Shown piece by piece: positions 17,221 to 26,900 of a DNA stretch of 64,000 bases (its first letter is position 1; each line of letters opens with the position of its first letter). Under the pieces are notes generated by a model. It was given only the letters and a program-made list of their open reading frames with translations, was not told the origin of the DNA and ran no database searches. The DNA comes from Nocardia caishijiensis NBRC 108228 (GTDB lineage Bacteria; Actinomycetota; Actinomycetes; Mycobacteriales; Mycobacteriaceae): assembly GCF_001612825.1 (NCBI RefSeq), contig NZ_BDBE01000029.1, forward strand, positions 124,001-188,000, read 5' to 3'. A program made the translations under genes and the position numbers.

Positions 17221-17793
17221 TCACCGCGACTGATCATGGGCGAGGAAGGCTTCGGCTTCTTCGCGAAGACCGGTCGGGGCAGGCTCCCAGGTCGGACTCG
17301 CCATGAATTTCCTGAGTGCTTCCCGTTTCTCATCGTCGGATGCGGTGGTGACCTGCAGGACCGACCACAGCTCGGGCAGCGTTCGGGCCGGTAGATCCCA
17401 CCGCATCGTGCGCAACCAGTCCTCGTTGCGCGTTTCGGTGGCAACACTGGGACGTTGCGCGTGGAACACCCGGCGCTCCACGACGTCGAAACCCACGGCG
17501 CGGGCCGCTTCCTCGGCGAGTTCCTGCCAGTGGGAGATCTCGGCGGAGGTCAGTTCGGTATCGGCGGAGGTATCGAGGTAGATGGACCACTGGTCCTGCT
17601 CGATCCGCCACAGTTCGAGCTGGGCGGCCCGGCCCTCGGCCAAGCGCACCTCCCGAACTCCGAACTCCGCGTCCTCACGATCGGTCAACCGGCCGACCCG
17701 GCTCAGCCGCAACGTGGCTCGTAAGGTCTCGAGACCTGCCTGGTCCAGGCGCCCCGCCAGCCGAAGCCGCAGATGCCGTGTGCGTTTGCGCAT
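17221..17793 (-). CDS. Hypothetical cytosolic protein after EspB-like gene
   Basis: 190 residues from ATG 17793, which has GGAG five bases upstream; a GTG at 17823 in the same frame has no such site. The N-terminal half looks like beta strands with many Arg residues (HLRLRLAGRLDQ), and the C-terminal half is helical with several Trp residues. There is no signal peptide, membrane helix or recognised motif. It is the last gene of the minus-strand EspB/EspC/EspL-like cassette, 40 bases after the EspB-like stop, and ends 22 bases from the convergent gene at 16443-17198. Function unknown. Confidence 0.55.
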   Translation of the reverse strand: MRKRTRHLRLRLAGRLDQAGLETLRATLRLSRVGRLTDREDAEFGVREVRLAEGRAAQLELWRIEQDQWSIYLDTSADTELTSAEISHWQELAEEAARAVGFDVVERRVFHAQRPSVATETRNEDWLRTMRWDLPARTLPELWSVLQVTTASDDEKREALRKFMASPTWEPAPTGLREEAEAFLAHDQSR

Positions 17794-17833
17794 CAGTCTC
17801 CGATCCTCTCGAACGAATCCCACCGGGCGCGGA

Positions 17834-19327
17834 TCAGACCACGAGGCTGCCCGACGATTCGTCGAACGTCTCCTCGTCCGCGCCGATCACCGGCATCGAC
17901 GTACCGCTCACAGCACCGACGAGCTCGTCGCCGTGTGAACCGGCGACCAATCCCGTGCGTTCGGGGTCGTGTGTTCCGGCGTCACCCGCGCGACGTGCGG
18001 CGCCCGCGCCTGGAACCATACCGCCCGGTGCACCGGCCGTCGTCTGGCGTGCGGAGTCCGCGGCCTGGCCTGCTGCTGCCACGTCGATGCTCTGTCGGGC
18101 GGCGAGCGGGGTGCTGCTGAGCGGGGAGCTGCTCGGTGGCATGCCGCCGAGTCCGCCCATGCCTCCCATACCGACCATGCCCATGCCGCCGCCACCGCCG
18201 CCCGCCCCGGCGGACGCGGCGCTCGGGTCGGTGGCCGGCGCGGTGGTGCTGCCGTCGTCGGCGCCCGTGCTCGCGCCGAGGTTCTCGGTGAGACTGTTGG
18301 CTTCGGACAGTTCGGAGGACACCGTTTCGCCGAGTTGGGTGGCCGCGTCGGTCAGGGAGCTCACCACATCGGCGCCGGTCGACACCGCTTCGGTCGCGGC
18401 GTCGACGCCTTCGCTGACCGCGCTGGTCGCGCTGCTCGCCAGACCCGACAGCGCTTCCACGCCGGTCGAGGCCATGCTCAACAGCGGGGTCGCCACATTG
18501 AGCGCGGTGGTCAGACCGGAGATGACGTTGGGCGCCTCGGTGACGGCGATCTTCTGGCCCGCGGCCGTCATCTCACCGGCCTTGGTGGTCAGCGCCGCTT
18601 GGGTTTTCGTGACGATCGCGACGCCCTCGGCGATGCTCTCGTTGGCCAGCGCGATCGCGGCGGCCTGCCCGGGCGGAGTCCACAGAACCGGTGCGAGCGC
18701 CGTGATACCAGCGACGAAACGGGCGATGACGGCGTTGATCTCGGCCAGGCCCGTGCTGACATCGGCGGCGCCCGCCGCGACCAGCTGGTTCATCTTCTCC
18801 GCCTGGGCGGCGGTATCGGTGGTGTTCTGGGCGACCTCGGTGGACTTGGTCGCCGCGGCATCGGCGCCGGTGCCCTCCCACAGCGCGGTCGCCGCCGACA
18901 GCGCGTCCTTGGCCAGGTCGACCACTGTCGAGAGGGTGTCGGTGATGCCGGACAGCGCCGAGGTGGGATCACTGCTCGAACCGCCGGTGGAACCACCACC
19001 GGACCCGCCGCTCGAGCTGCCGCCGGACCCACCGGTGTTGCCGGTGCCGAACGCGGACGCCAATTCCAGCACCGGCTCGATCAGGCTCGACAAGGGGATC
19101 GCGGAGGCGGCCTCGGCCACCGAGGACAGGTCGGGCAGCTGGGGAAGCTGCAACGAACTGAGCGCGTCCGGGACCGACATGTCGAGCAGCGATCCCAGCC
19201 CGTGGGCTTCCAGCAGCTCGCGGATGATCTCTTCGACGGTCTGTGGTGTCTCGCCCTCGGCGGTCTGGGTGGCCGCGGCGGGATCGGCGACCATCCCTTC
19301 CGCGGGCGCGCTGTCTTCGGTCGCCAT
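17834..19327 (-). CDS. EspB-like WxG secreted protein, copy A
   Basis: 497 residues. It has an N-terminal Leu/Pro-rich segment with repeated LPQLPDL, then AFGTG, a Gly/Ser linker, W150-E-G152 at the turn of an Ala-rich helical pair, further long helices, and a Gly/Met-rich stretch. The C-terminus contains LVAGSHGDELVG. The paralogues at 21052-22308 and 38380-39723 share every landmark. The WxG helical hairpin with a disordered Gly/Pro tail resembles EspB and PPE proteins of ESX systems, so I infer an exported protein. It follows the EspC-like gene with only two bases between stop and start. Copy A is the longest of the three. Confidence 0.6.
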   Translation of the reverse strand: MATEDSAPAEGMVADPAAATQTAEGETPQTVEEIIRELLEAHGLGSLLDMSVPDALSSLQLPQLPDLSSVAEAASAIPLSSLIEPVLELASAFGTGNTGGSGGSSSGGSGGGSTGGSSSDPTSALSGITDTLSTVVDLAKDALSAATALWEGTGADAAATKSTEVAQNTTDTAAQAEKMNQLVAAGAADVSTGLAEINAVIARFVAGITALAPVLWTPPGQAAAIALANESIAEGVAIVTKTQAALTTKAGEMTAAGQKIAVTEAPNVISGLTTALNVATPLLSMASTGVEALSGLASSATSAVSEGVDAATEAVSTGADVVSSLTDAATQLGETVSSELSEANSLTENLGASTGADDGSTTAPATDPSAASAGAGGGGGGMGMVGMGGMGGLGGMPPSSSPLSSTPLAARQSIDVAAAGQAADSARQTTAGAPGGMVPGAGAARRAGDAGTHDPERTGLVAGSHGDELVGAVSGTSMPVIGADEETFDESSGSLVV

Positions 19328-19329
19328 GG

Positions 19330-19641
19330 CTACGGCATGACCGTGGTGAAATCGGCCGCCGAGGAGACTTCGGTGGTCTGGTACGCCCCGGCGGCGCTGA
19401 GCGCGGCGGCCGAGGTGGCGGCGTGCACCGCCGCGATCTCGCCGATGGTGCTCAGGTGGTTGCCGGAGGCGACCGCGAACGAGGCGAGGAAGTCCTGGCC
19501 GATGAGGCCGAAGATCGGCACCGCCGCGGCGACCATGCCCGCGGCACCGGCACCGGCGCTCGCGACCTGACCGGCGAGAGCGGCGTGCTCACTGCCGAAT
19601 TGGGTGATGGCGGCCTGCGAGGTCTGCAGCACCTGGTCCAT
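19330..19641 (-). CDS. EspC-like type VII secretion target
   Basis: 103 residues from ATG 19641, with GGAG about eight bases upstream. It is a small Ala/Gly-rich helical protein with PIFGLIGQDFLASFA and a conserved N-H-L-S-x-I-x-E-(I/L)-A-A-V-H-A. The same segments occur in the protein at 39720-40037. EspC (T7SS_ESX_EspC family) is a small co-secreted ESX protein of the same size. It lies between the YbaB-like gene and the EspB-like gene, matching the order in the cassette at 38380-40806. Probably exported with the EspB-like neighbour. Confidence 0.65.
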   Translation of the reverse strand: MDQVLQTSQAAITQFGSEHAALAGQVASAGAGAAGMVAAAVPIFGLIGQDFLASFAVASGNHLSTIGEIAAVHAATSAAALSAAGAYQTTEVSSAADFTTVMP

Positions 19642-19681
19642 GGAATTCTCCTTCAAGCGTGGATGAACAAAGTCGACAAGG

Positions 19682-19981
19682 TCAGGATGTGGTCGCCTCG
19701 GTGAATTCGGCGATGATCCGGTTGTGTTGTTCGAGTGCGCGTTTCGCGCCTGCCTCCGCCGCCGCGACAATCGCGGTTTCGAACTCGGCGGCCGTCAGCG
19801 TGGAAATGTCCTCGGTCAATTCGAGATCGACCAGCGCGCCGGTGCCGTCCATCACGACGATCACCGCGCCGTCGGCGGCGCCGACGCGGACCCGGATCGC
19901 CGCGAGCTGATCACTCAGGTCTTGCAGCCGGTAGGCCTTGCGCATGACCCGATCCATCAATTCGTCCATCGAACGAACCAT
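19682..19981 (-). CDS. YbaB/EbfC-like protein (EspL-type), cassette A
   Basis: 99 residues from ATG 19981, preceded by AGGAG seven bases upstream. It has the YbaB layout: MDELMDRVMRKAYRLQDL helix, a beta-hairpin with DGTGALVDLEL, then a long helix AIVAAAEAGAKRALEQHN. EspL and related YbaB-like proteins accompany EspB-type substrates in ESX-1 loci. The paralogue at 40137-40436 has the same length and neighbours. Likely a cytosolic helper or stabiliser of the EspB/EspC-like pair. Confidence 0.65.
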   Translation of the reverse strand: MVRSMDELMDRVMRKAYRLQDLSDQLAAIRVRVGAADGAVIVVMDGTGALVDLELTEDISTLTAAEFETAIVAAAEAGAKRALEQHNRIIAEFTEATTS

Positions 19982-19992
19982 GATCGCTCTCC

Positions 19993-20349
19993 TCAGTTCG
20001 CCGGGGACCAGATCTGCGGATCGGCACCGTATCGCTGTTCGTACTCGAATTCGGCCCGGGCGACCTGCTCGCGCGTCGGCATACCGATGACCGCGAGCGC
20101 TTGCGCACTCATTCCCGCGGCTTCCAGCTGCGCCCGCCTGGCGAGGGCACCCCGGTCGGCGGCGCGACGGCACAGCGCGACGATCTCGGCGGCGAGGTCG
20201 TCGGGCTGTCGATAGAGTTCGTCCTGACGGATCCGTAACCGCACCGGCTGGCCGCGTTCGGTGGTCCGCACCGCGATCGCTCCCGACGCGGAGGTCGCGG
20301 TGAAAGTCGGCAGATCGGACTCCGGCGCGCCGGAATCTGGCTGAACCAC
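19993..20349 (-). CDS. Conserved small ESX-associated protein, cassette A
   Basis: 118 residues from GTG 20349, which has a strong AGGGGGG upstream; an in-frame ATG at 20394 lacks one. Family landmarks shared with 22329-22679 and 40462-40806 are G.I.VRTTE.G.P..L, a DEL.R.P..LAAE...LC...A.R....RR helix, AAG, a GLPT-like turn, and a C-terminal P..W. It is first in its cassette, before the YbaB-like gene. I do not know a named family for it. Its constant pairing with EspB-like proteins suggests a cytosolic assembly or chaperone role. Confidence 0.6.
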   Translation of the reverse strand: MVQPDSGAPESDLPTFTATSASGAIAVRTTERGQPVRLRIRQDELYRQPDDLAAEIVALCRRAADRGALARRAQLEAAGMSAQALAVIGMPTREQVARAEFEYEQRYGADPQIWSPAN

Positions 20350-20602
20350 GAGATTTCCCCCCTGAAAGATCTTGCTCTGTACAGCATTCCGCATATTTCC
20401 CGAATGGGCAACCTTTGCCGCGACATCGAGCGACCTCGCCCGTGCGCCCCGAAATGGTGGCTACGAAAATGCAAGACCCGAACTGCCACAACGGGTTCGA
20501 GCCCGGAGCGAGTTATGCTCACGAACGCATCGACGATCGCCGGAGCAACCACGGACTTCCACCGTGGAAACAATGGGGAAATTGCTCCGTGAAAGGAAGC
20601 AC
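20350..20602. promoter_or_regulatory. Divergent promoter region
   Basis: 253 bases between the minus-strand cassette A and the plus-strand gene at 20603. TTGTGGCA on the minus strand (20491 to 20484) matches the first eight bases of the motif at 2427 and 4334, so a weak third copy is possible. No clear core promoter could be assigned. Confidence 0.35.
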
Positions 20603-20992
20603 ATGCTGGAACTCAAGCCGGTCGGCATCTACCGCGAAATGTATCGCAGCGGTCATGCCGACCTACCGTCGCTGCGCGAGGCAGGGGCCACCGGGCCCCT
20701 CGACGACCGTGGCCGGATCATCGAATACATGACGGCGGCCACGCCGGTCTTCGACGTCATGGGCAGCGTCACCGACCTGTTCGACGCGAATGCTTCGATC
20801 ACCAGCGGACAATCCCTGATCTCGGACGGCACCTGGCTGTGGCGGGTCGACTCGATCCATTATCTGACGCGGTACGACCTGGAGATTCCGGCGGAATTCG
20901 TCGACCATGTGCGCGCACGGAACTACCGGCCCGCGGCGGATGTCGATCTCGCCGACGAGATCTACGACGCGGCCATCACCGCCTACTTCTGA
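20603..20992 (+). CDS. Hypothetical small protein
   Basis: 129 residues. ATG 20603 has AAAGGA about six bases upstream; the frame is open further upstream but lacks coding character. It contains MLELKPVGIYREMYRSG, a central WLWRVDSIHYLTRYDLE strand-rich part and an acidic C-terminal helix. There is no signal peptide, Cys or membrane helix. It stands alone on the plus strand between two EspB-like cassettes and ends just before a strong inverted repeat. It resembles small immunity-type proteins in general layout only; I do not recognise it. Confidence 0.6.
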   Translation: MLELKPVGIYREMYRSGHADLPSLREAGATGPLDDRGRIIEYMTAATPVFDVMGSVTDLFDANASITSGQSLISDGTWLWRVDSIHYLTRYDLEIPAEFVDHVRARNYRPAADVDLADEIYDAAITAYF

Positions 20993-21000
20993 CCCGGCGA

Positions 21001-21043
21001 CGGTGCCGGTTCACACCACCCTCTGGATGGCGAACCGGCACCG
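21001..21043. terminator. Bidirectional inverted repeat
   Basis: A perfect 12-bp stem, CGGTGCCGGTTC with GAACCGGCACCG, around a 19-base loop. It lies between the convergent genes ending at 20992 and 21052 and could end transcription from both sides. Confidence 0.7.
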
Positions 21044-21051
21044 AGACAGCA

Positions 21052-22308
21052 TCACACGGAGAGGTCGACCTGCGTCGATCGGGGTGCGCGCTGCGCGGCG
21101 GCGCCGACCACCGGCTGGGCCGTATCGGCGATGTCGCCGATGACCTCGTCACCGTGTTCGCCGGTGACGAGGTTGGTGCGCAGGTCGAGACCACTGCTCG
21201 CATCGCCCGCCCGGGCCGCGTTGGCCATGCCTGCGAGCGGCATCATGCCGGGACCACTGGTGACAGCGCCGCGACCGCCGCTCGACGCACTGGCGGTGGC
21301 CGCCTCGGTAGCGGCACCGGTGGTGGTGGTACCGCTGGTGGAGCTACGGCCACCGTTCCACGCGCCGAGAGCCGGTGCGACCGCGCCCAGCCCGCCGATA
21401 CCGCCGACCGCGCCACCGCCTGCGCCCATACCACCGGCACCCGCCGAGACACTCGAATCCTGCTCGAGCACTGGTTCTTCCACCGTGGTGGTGTCGGTGG
21501 TCGTCTCACCCGTCAGCGCGGAGGTGAGCTGTTCGGACACGGTGGTAGCCAGGGAGAACAGCGGCGTGATGAGGCTGGACAGCTGCGACAGCAGATCCGA
21601 GGAATCCATGCCGGACGGTGCGCTCGTGACATCCACCTTGGTGCCTGCCGCGTTCATCGATGCGGTGTGCGCGGTCAGTTCCGCCCGGGTCTGCGCGACG
21701 ACCGCCAGCGCTTCGGCACCGGCCTCGGCGGCCAGACCGAGCAACGCGGCCTGACCACCGGGGGTGGCCACCAGCGGAGCCGCGGCCGTCGCGGTGGCGA
21801 TGAACCTCGCGGTGATGGCCGTCAACTGGGCGAGTCCCTTGGCAACCGAGGCCGCCGCCTGGGTGACGACCGACTTCTGTTCGGCGCTCTGCGCCGCGAC
21901 CTCGGTCGAGTCCTGCTGCACCGCCTGGGCTTTCGAGGACGCGGCGTCGGCGCCCTCACCTTCCCACTCCTGCATGAGCGTCTGTAAGGCGCTCACCCCG
22001 ACTTCCAGCGCCGCCTGCACGATGGTGCCCGCGTTCGACAACGCCTCGGTGGGATCGAAGGCCGTGCCGGTCCCGATCTGCCCGGTGCCGAAACCGGCGG
22101 CCAGGTCGGTGAGCGGTTGGACGAGCGCCGACATGTCGATCAGGGGCAGCGCGGGCAGATCCGGCAACGCGGGCAACGCCGGAAGTTGCGGCAGGGCAGG
22201 CACTCCCATGTTCGCGAGAGCCGAACTCACCGGGAGATCGAGCGCCGGACCGATCGCGCTCGCACGCAACAGCTCCATGGCCGAAGGCTCGGTGGCTACC
22301 GTATTCAT
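21052..22308 (-). CDS. EspB-like WxG secreted protein, copy B
   Basis: 418 residues, ATG with GGAGA upstream. It has the same plan as copies A and C: Leu/Pro-rich N-terminus, GFGTG, W115-E-G117 between Ala-rich helices, long helices with many Ala and Thr, a Gly-rich segment, and LVTGEHGDEVIG near the end. A probable ESX-exported protein. Only the small conserved gene at 22329-22679 accompanies it. The YbaB-like and EspC-like genes found in cassettes A and C are absent, so this cassette is reduced. It lies directly downstream of EccC on the same strand. Confidence 0.6.
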   Translation of the reverse strand: MNTVATEPSAMELLRASAIGPALDLPVSSALANMGVPALPQLPALPALPDLPALPLIDMSALVQPLTDLAAGFGTGQIGTGTAFDPTEALSNAGTIVQAALEVGVSALQTLMQEWEGEGADAASSKAQAVQQDSTEVAAQSAEQKSVVTQAAASVAKGLAQLTAITARFIATATAAAPLVATPGGQAALLGLAAEAGAEALAVVAQTRAELTAHTASMNAAGTKVDVTSAPSGMDSSDLLSQLSSLITPLFSLATTVSEQLTSALTGETTTDTTTVEEPVLEQDSSVSAGAGGMGAGGGAVGGIGGLGAVAPALGAWNGGRSSTSGTTTTGAATEAATASASSGGRGAVTSGPGMMPLAGMANAARAGDASSGLDLRTNLVTGEHGDEVIGDIADTAQPVVGAAAQRAPRSTQVDLSV

Positions 22309-22328
22309 GACAATCTCCTAGTGATAGA

Positions 22329-22679
22329 TCACACCGACCGCAGCCAGCTGTCCGGCTCGGTGTCGTAGTCCTGCTCGGCGACGACCTCCGCAGCCGCCAC
22401 CGACTCCGGCGTCGGCAGACCCAACGAAGTGAGGACATCCGAGCTCACCCCGGCGGCGGACAACTCCGCCCGCCGCGCCAGGGCCGCGCGACCGGCCGAC
22501 TGCTTGCACAACCGCAAGACCTCGGCGGCCAGCTCACCCGGCGGACGACGCAACTCGTCCGCTTCGATGGTTACCCCGAGCGGCAACCCCTGTTCGGTGG
22601 TACGCACCTCGATCGCCCCCGTTCGCGACAGCGCGAAGAACACACCTGCGTGCGACGTCGACTCCCCATGTGCTGACAT
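22329..22679 (-). CDS. Conserved small ESX-associated protein, cassette B
   Basis: 116 residues from ATG 22679, with GGGGAGCAGG upstream. It contains GAIEVRTTEQGLPLGV, ADELRRPPGELAAEVLRLCK, GLPTPESVAAAE and a C-terminal DTEPDSWLRSV. The last segment is almost identical to the protein at 40462-40806, which makes these two the closest pair of the three paralogues. It starts 20 bases before the EspB-like copy B. A cytosolic helper role for that protein is inferred from pairing alone. Confidence 0.6.
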   Translation of the reverse strand: MSAHGESTSHAGVFFALSRTGAIEVRTTEQGLPLGVTIEADELRRPPGELAAEVLRLCKQSAGRAALARRAELSAAGVSSDVLTSLGLPTPESVAAAEVVAEQDYDTEPDSWLRSV

Positions 22680-22823
22680 CGATCCTGCTCCCCTTCGAAT
22701 CCCCACCCGAGCACTGTTACGCACAGCGTTTCACGCCGACGATACCGCGATTATGAGCCGTAACATAGTGCGTGGCAGAAGATTTCATCTACTCCTCGAG
22801 CAGCGGGGTCGCGCGCGGCGTGA

Positions 22824-25800
22824 TCAGAGTGGTGGCAGGTCGGCGATCTGCACGAGTTCGACACCGAGACTGCGCGAGACGAGGGTGCCTCGCCCGGGTG
22901 GCATCTTGCTCGGGCGCACGTCGCCGATCAGCTTCCCCTCGTCGCGTGAGCCGCTCATGATGAGCGTCTGCACCGACATGTTCTTCATGCCGCCGAGTAC
23001 CGAGTCGAACAGCGCGCGCGAGGCGCCGCCGATGCGCCGGGCCACGATCAGGTGCAAACCGATGTCGCGGGCCTGGGGCAGGTATTCGAGCAGGGGTGAG
23101 AAGGGGTTGGTCGAACCGGTGACCACCATGTCGTAGTCGTCGACCACGACGAAGATCTCCGGGCCCGACCACCAACTGCGGTCGCGCAACTGCTGCTGAG
23201 TGATGTCGGCACCGGGGATGCGCTTGCTCAGATAGCCCGCCACCTCCGAGATCATCGGCCCACAGGTCTGCGACGAGGTGGAGTACCCGGCGAGCTGGTC
23301 GCCCTCGAGCACACCGAGCATGGTGCGCCGGTAGTCGATGAGGATCACCCGCGCCTCCTCGGCGGTGGACTGTTCGGCGATGCTCATCACGATGTTGCGC
23401 AGCAGGGTTGTCTTGCCGCATTCCACGTCGGCGAACGCCATGAAGTGCGGTTCGACGGCGAAATCCAGGACCAGCGGCTGCAATTCGGATTCGCCGAGCC
23501 CGACGACGACCTTGCCGCGGTCGAGGGTGACGCCCTCGGCCCTTGCGGCGGCGACCACCTGGTCGCGGGGCACGCTCAGGGGGAGCATGCGCACCTCCGG
23601 CGCCCGCCTGCCCGGATACAGGGCGGTGAGTTCCTCGCGGGCGCGGGTGACACCGTCGGCGATGGTCGTCGGGTCGGAGTCGGAATCGAGCCGGGGCAGG
23701 GCGATCAGCATGTGCAACTGCTCGGGCGTGAGACCTCGGCCCGGCCTGCCGACCGGAACCTGATGGGCGGTACGCCGATTCATCTCCGAGTCGCCGGGGT
23801 CACCCAGGCGCAGCTCGAGTCGGGTGCCGATCTGGTCCTTGACGACCGGGCGGATCTCGGCCCAGCGGGACGCACCGATCATCAGGTGGATACCGAAGGA
23901 AAGACCCTGGGTGGCAATGGCGTTGATCTGCGGTTCGAGTGCCTCGAACTCCTCGCGGATGGCGCTCCAGCCGTCGACGACGAGGAACACGTCGCCGAAC
24001 AGGTCCGCGGCCAGCGGATCGCCCGCCGGGGCCTTCGTCCCGTTGATCTGGCGGGCCTCGAGCGCGGAGAATTTGCGCCTGCGGAACTCGGCCATGGATT
24101 CGATGCCGAGTTCGGCGAAGCGCTCCTCACGCTGACGCATCAGCGAGGTGAGTTCGGCGACGGTGCGGCGCACCCGGTCGCTGTCGAGTCGACCGGCGAC
24201 CGAACCGACATGCGGAACGCCGACCAGACCGGCCATACTGCCGCCACCGAAGTCGAGGCAGTAGAACTGCACCTGTTCGGGGGTGTGGGTCGCGGCGGCG
24301 GCCATGATGATGGTGCGCAGCGTCGTCGACTTGCCCGACTGCGGACCACCGACCACGGCCACATTGCCCTGGGCACCGGCGAGACTGATGGTGAGCACGT
24401 CGCGACGCTGCTCGTAGGGCTTGTCGACCACGCCGATCGGCATCCACAGCTGACCGTGCCGGTTCACCGGCGACCGCCAATCGGGGTCGGGCAGCAGCAT
24501 GTCGGCGGTGGGCGACTCGTCCAGCGGCGGCAACCACACCTCGTGGGCGGGGCGGCCGTGGCCGGTGAGCCGCTTGACGACGACGTCGAGCAGCGAATCG
24601 GGGATGCCTTCCTCACCGGTGGCGGCGCCGCTCGGCGGCGGGGGCGGCAGTTCGGGCATGCCCTGCTGCGCCGGTGCGTCGACGTCCTCGATCGCGGCCT
24701 CGGCGACCTCGACCGGCGCGGCGGTGAACTCGACCAGCCGTTGCCGACCGACCGGGGCGCCGTCGTCGTCCACCACGGTGCCCGCGGGTGCGACGTAAGG
24801 GCCCGACACATAGCTCGCGTTGAACCGGAGTGGTTCGGACGCATCGCTTTTCAGGTAACCGGCGCCGGGCACGCTCGGCAGGTGGTAGGCGTCGGTGATG
24901 CCGAGCACCGCGCGGGATTCGTTGGCCGAGAAGGTGCGCAGGCCGATCCGGTAGGACAGGTGCGACTCCAGGCCGCGCAGTTTGTTCTCCTCGAGCCGCT
25001 GCGAAGCCAGCAGCAGGTGCACGTGCAGCGAGCGGCCGAGGCGGCCGATCATCACGAACAGTTCGGCGAAATCCGGTTTCTGCGAGAGCAGTTCGGAGAA
25101 CTCGTCGACGACCACGAACAACGCCGGTAGCGGATCGAGCGGAACGCCCGCGGCCCGCGCCTTCTCGTAGTCGGTGACGTTGGCGTAGTTGCCCGCCGAG
25201 CGCAACAGTTCCTGGCGGCGGTTCATCTCACCGGCCAGGGCGTCCTTCATCCGGTCGACCAGCGAGAGTTCTTCCTCGAGGTTGGTGATGACCGCCGCCA
25301 CGTGCGGCAGCGAGTCGAGGCCGAGGAAGGTCGCGCCACCCTTGAAGTCGACGAGTACCAGGTTCAGCGCGTCGGGCGAATGCGTGGTGACCAGCGAAAG
25401 AACCAGGGTGCGAAGGAATTCCGACTTGCCCGAGCCCGTGGCGCCGATGCACAGACCGTGCGGGCCCATGCCGTTCTCGGCGGATTCCTTGATGTCGATC
25501 TCGACGGGTGTGCCGTCGGGAGTGATGCCGATGGGCACCCGGAGACGTTCGCGCGCCGTGCGCGGCCGCCACACCTTCGACGGGTCGATCTGCGCGGCAT
25601 CGGGAATCTTGAGCAAGGCCATCAGCCCGGGGTCGGCGGTGGTCCCCTCCCCCAGGCTCACGATCTGGGCCGCCGTGGCCAGCCGGTACCTGGCCAGGGT
25701 GCGCGCGAAGGACTCGGCCTCGGCGATGCTGACGGCATCGGCGGTGGCGAACCGCTCCACGCCGGAGGCGCTGCGCGCCGACACCTCGCCCGCCTCGGCG

Positions 25801-26888
25801 ACCAACTGCAGGCCGCGGCGCGCGGCCAAGCCGTTCTCGGGGGCGGTGAGGTCGAGGACGGTCACCGAGTCCAGGCCGGATTCGCTGATGAGGCGTTCGT
25901 TGCCGCTGACGTACCCGTCGTCGATGATGACGACCAGATGCAACCGTCCCTGGGTCGGTTGCGGATTGCGCATGAAGCGGCCGCGTTCCATCAGCTCCGA
26001 GGCGAGCGCGGTCTCGAGTTCACCGAGCGAGGTGTACATCATCCGGGCCGAGCCGAGACCGTCACGCTGATTCGGATGTTGCAGGTGCGGCAGCCATTTC
26101 GCCCACGCCCACGGCCCGTCGGGGTCGGCGCAGACGATGGCGACGGCGAGGTGGTCGGGGCCGTGGAAGGTGGCCAGCTCCATCAGCATGGAGCGCACGA
26201 GCATCCGCGAATCCTCGGTGGGACCAGCGATATTGATGGCCGGGAAGGCGCGCAACGACACCGCGGTCGGCAGCTCGTGCACCACGGAGTGGGTGCGCAC
26301 GAAGCGACGAAGGGCCACGGTGGAGACGGGTTCGAGGTCTTCGAGGGGGCCGGTCTCGGGGCGGGCCAGTTTGGTGGCGAGCCGATGGCTGCCGACCCCG
26401 ACCCGGACGTGGCCGAAATCCGGATCGGCCGGTCGGCGCTCCCACATCCGGCGGCCACCGATCAGCGAGGGCAGGTCGGCGGGCTCCGGATGACTCCAGC
26501 CCAGCGCCTCGAGCTGCTTGCCGCCCGTGCGCCGCACATCCTTGCGCACCTGGTCGAGGTAGCGGAAGTAGTCCTTGCGCTCCTCGTTCAGTTCGACGGC
26601 CCGCTTGCCGCCGCCACCGCGAACACCGGCCATCATGCCCGCCATCGACATGATCATCATCATCGGGAACATCATCGACATGGGGTTGGCGAGCATGTTG
26701 CGCCCCATGGTCGCCATCATCGCGATCATGCCGATCACCGCGACGATCATCACTACCGGCATGATCTTCATCATCAGCGGCGCGGGCAGCGCGCGCGGCA
26801 CTTCGGGCGGCGCGGTGAGTGCCACCTCGCCACCCGGCGCGCGCGGCGGCGCGATCCGTGGGCGACGGACGAAACCTTCGGTAGCCAT
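22824..26888 (-). CDS. eccC: EccC, ESX motor ATPase with fused EccCa and EccCb parts
   Basis: 1354 residues. Two Met-rich membrane helices lie at ~38-60 and ~66-90. Three FtsK/SpoIIIE-type ATPase domains follow, with Walker A motifs GATGSGKSE (~482-490), GGPQSGKST (~846-854) and ADVECGKTT (~1151-1159) and matching Walker B segments LVLVDFKGG, FYCLDFGGG and VILIDYRR. This is the full length of a fused EccC. In ESX systems EccC binds C-terminal signals of Esx substrates and powers export from the inner membrane complex with EccB, EccD and EccE. It follows mycP by 12 bases, so it is in one operon with mycP and eccD. Confidence 0.95.
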   Translation of the reverse strand: MATEGFVRRPRIAPPRAPGGEVALTAPPEVPRALPAPLMMKIMPVVMIVAVIGMIAMMATMGRNMLANPMSMMFPMMMIMSMAGMMAGVRGGGGKRAVELNEERKDYFRYLDQVRKDVRRTGGKQLEALGWSHPEPADLPSLIGGRRMWERRPADPDFGHVRVGVGSHRLATKLARPETGPLEDLEPVSTVALRRFVRTHSVVHELPTAVSLRAFPAINIAGPTEDSRMLVRSMLMELATFHGPDHLAVAIVCADPDGPWAWAKWLPHLQHPNQRDGLGSARMMYTSLGELETALASELMERGRFMRNPQPTQGRLHLVVIIDDGYVSGNERLISESGLDSVTVLDLTAPENGLAARRGLQLVAEAGEVSARSASGVERFATADAVSIAEAESFARTLARYRLATAAQIVSLGEGTTADPGLMALLKIPDAAQIDPSKVWRPRTARERLRVPIGITPDGTPVEIDIKESAENGMGPHGLCIGATGSGKSEFLRTLVLSLVTTHSPDALNLVLVDFKGGATFLGLDSLPHVAAVITNLEEELSLVDRMKDALAGEMNRRQELLRSAGNYANVTDYEKARAAGVPLDPLPALFVVVDEFSELLSQKPDFAELFVMIGRLGRSLHVHLLLASQRLEENKLRGLESHLSYRIGLRTFSANESRAVLGITDAYHLPSVPGAGYLKSDASEPLRFNASYVSGPYVAPAGTVVDDDGAPVGRQRLVEFTAAPVEVAEAAIEDVDAPAQQGMPELPPPPPSGAATGEEGIPDSLLDVVVKRLTGHGRPAHEVWLPPLDESPTADMLLPDPDWRSPVNRHGQLWMPIGVVDKPYEQRRDVLTISLAGAQGNVAVVGGPQSGKSTTLRTIIMAAAATHTPEQVQFYCLDFGGGSMAGLVGVPHVGSVAGRLDSDRVRRTVAELTSLMRQREERFAELGIESMAEFRRRKFSALEARQINGTKAPAGDPLAADLFGDVFLVVDGWSAIREEFEALEPQINAIATQGLSFGIHLMIGASRWAEIRPVVKDQIGTRLELRLGDPGDSEMNRRTAHQVPVGRPGRGLTPEQLHMLIALPRLDSDSDPTTIADGVTRAREELTALYPGRRAPEVRMLPLSVPRDQVVAAARAEGVTLDRGKVVVGLGESELQPLVLDFAVEPHFMAFADVECGKTTLLRNIVMSIAEQSTAEEARVILIDYRRTMLGVLEGDQLAGYSTSSQTCGPMISEVAGYLSKRIPGADITQQQLRDRSWWSGPEIFVVVDDYDMVVTGSTNPFSPLLEYLPQARDIGLHLIVARRIGGASRALFDSVLGGMKNMSVQTLIMSGSRDEGKLIGDVRPSKMPPGRGTLVSRSLGVELVQIADLPPL

Positions 26889-26900
26889 GGTTCCTTTCGA

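Noticed and set aside
23445..25130. 561-residue plus-strand frame opposite EccC
   Set aside because: Same reason: antisense of a confident gene with biased composition.
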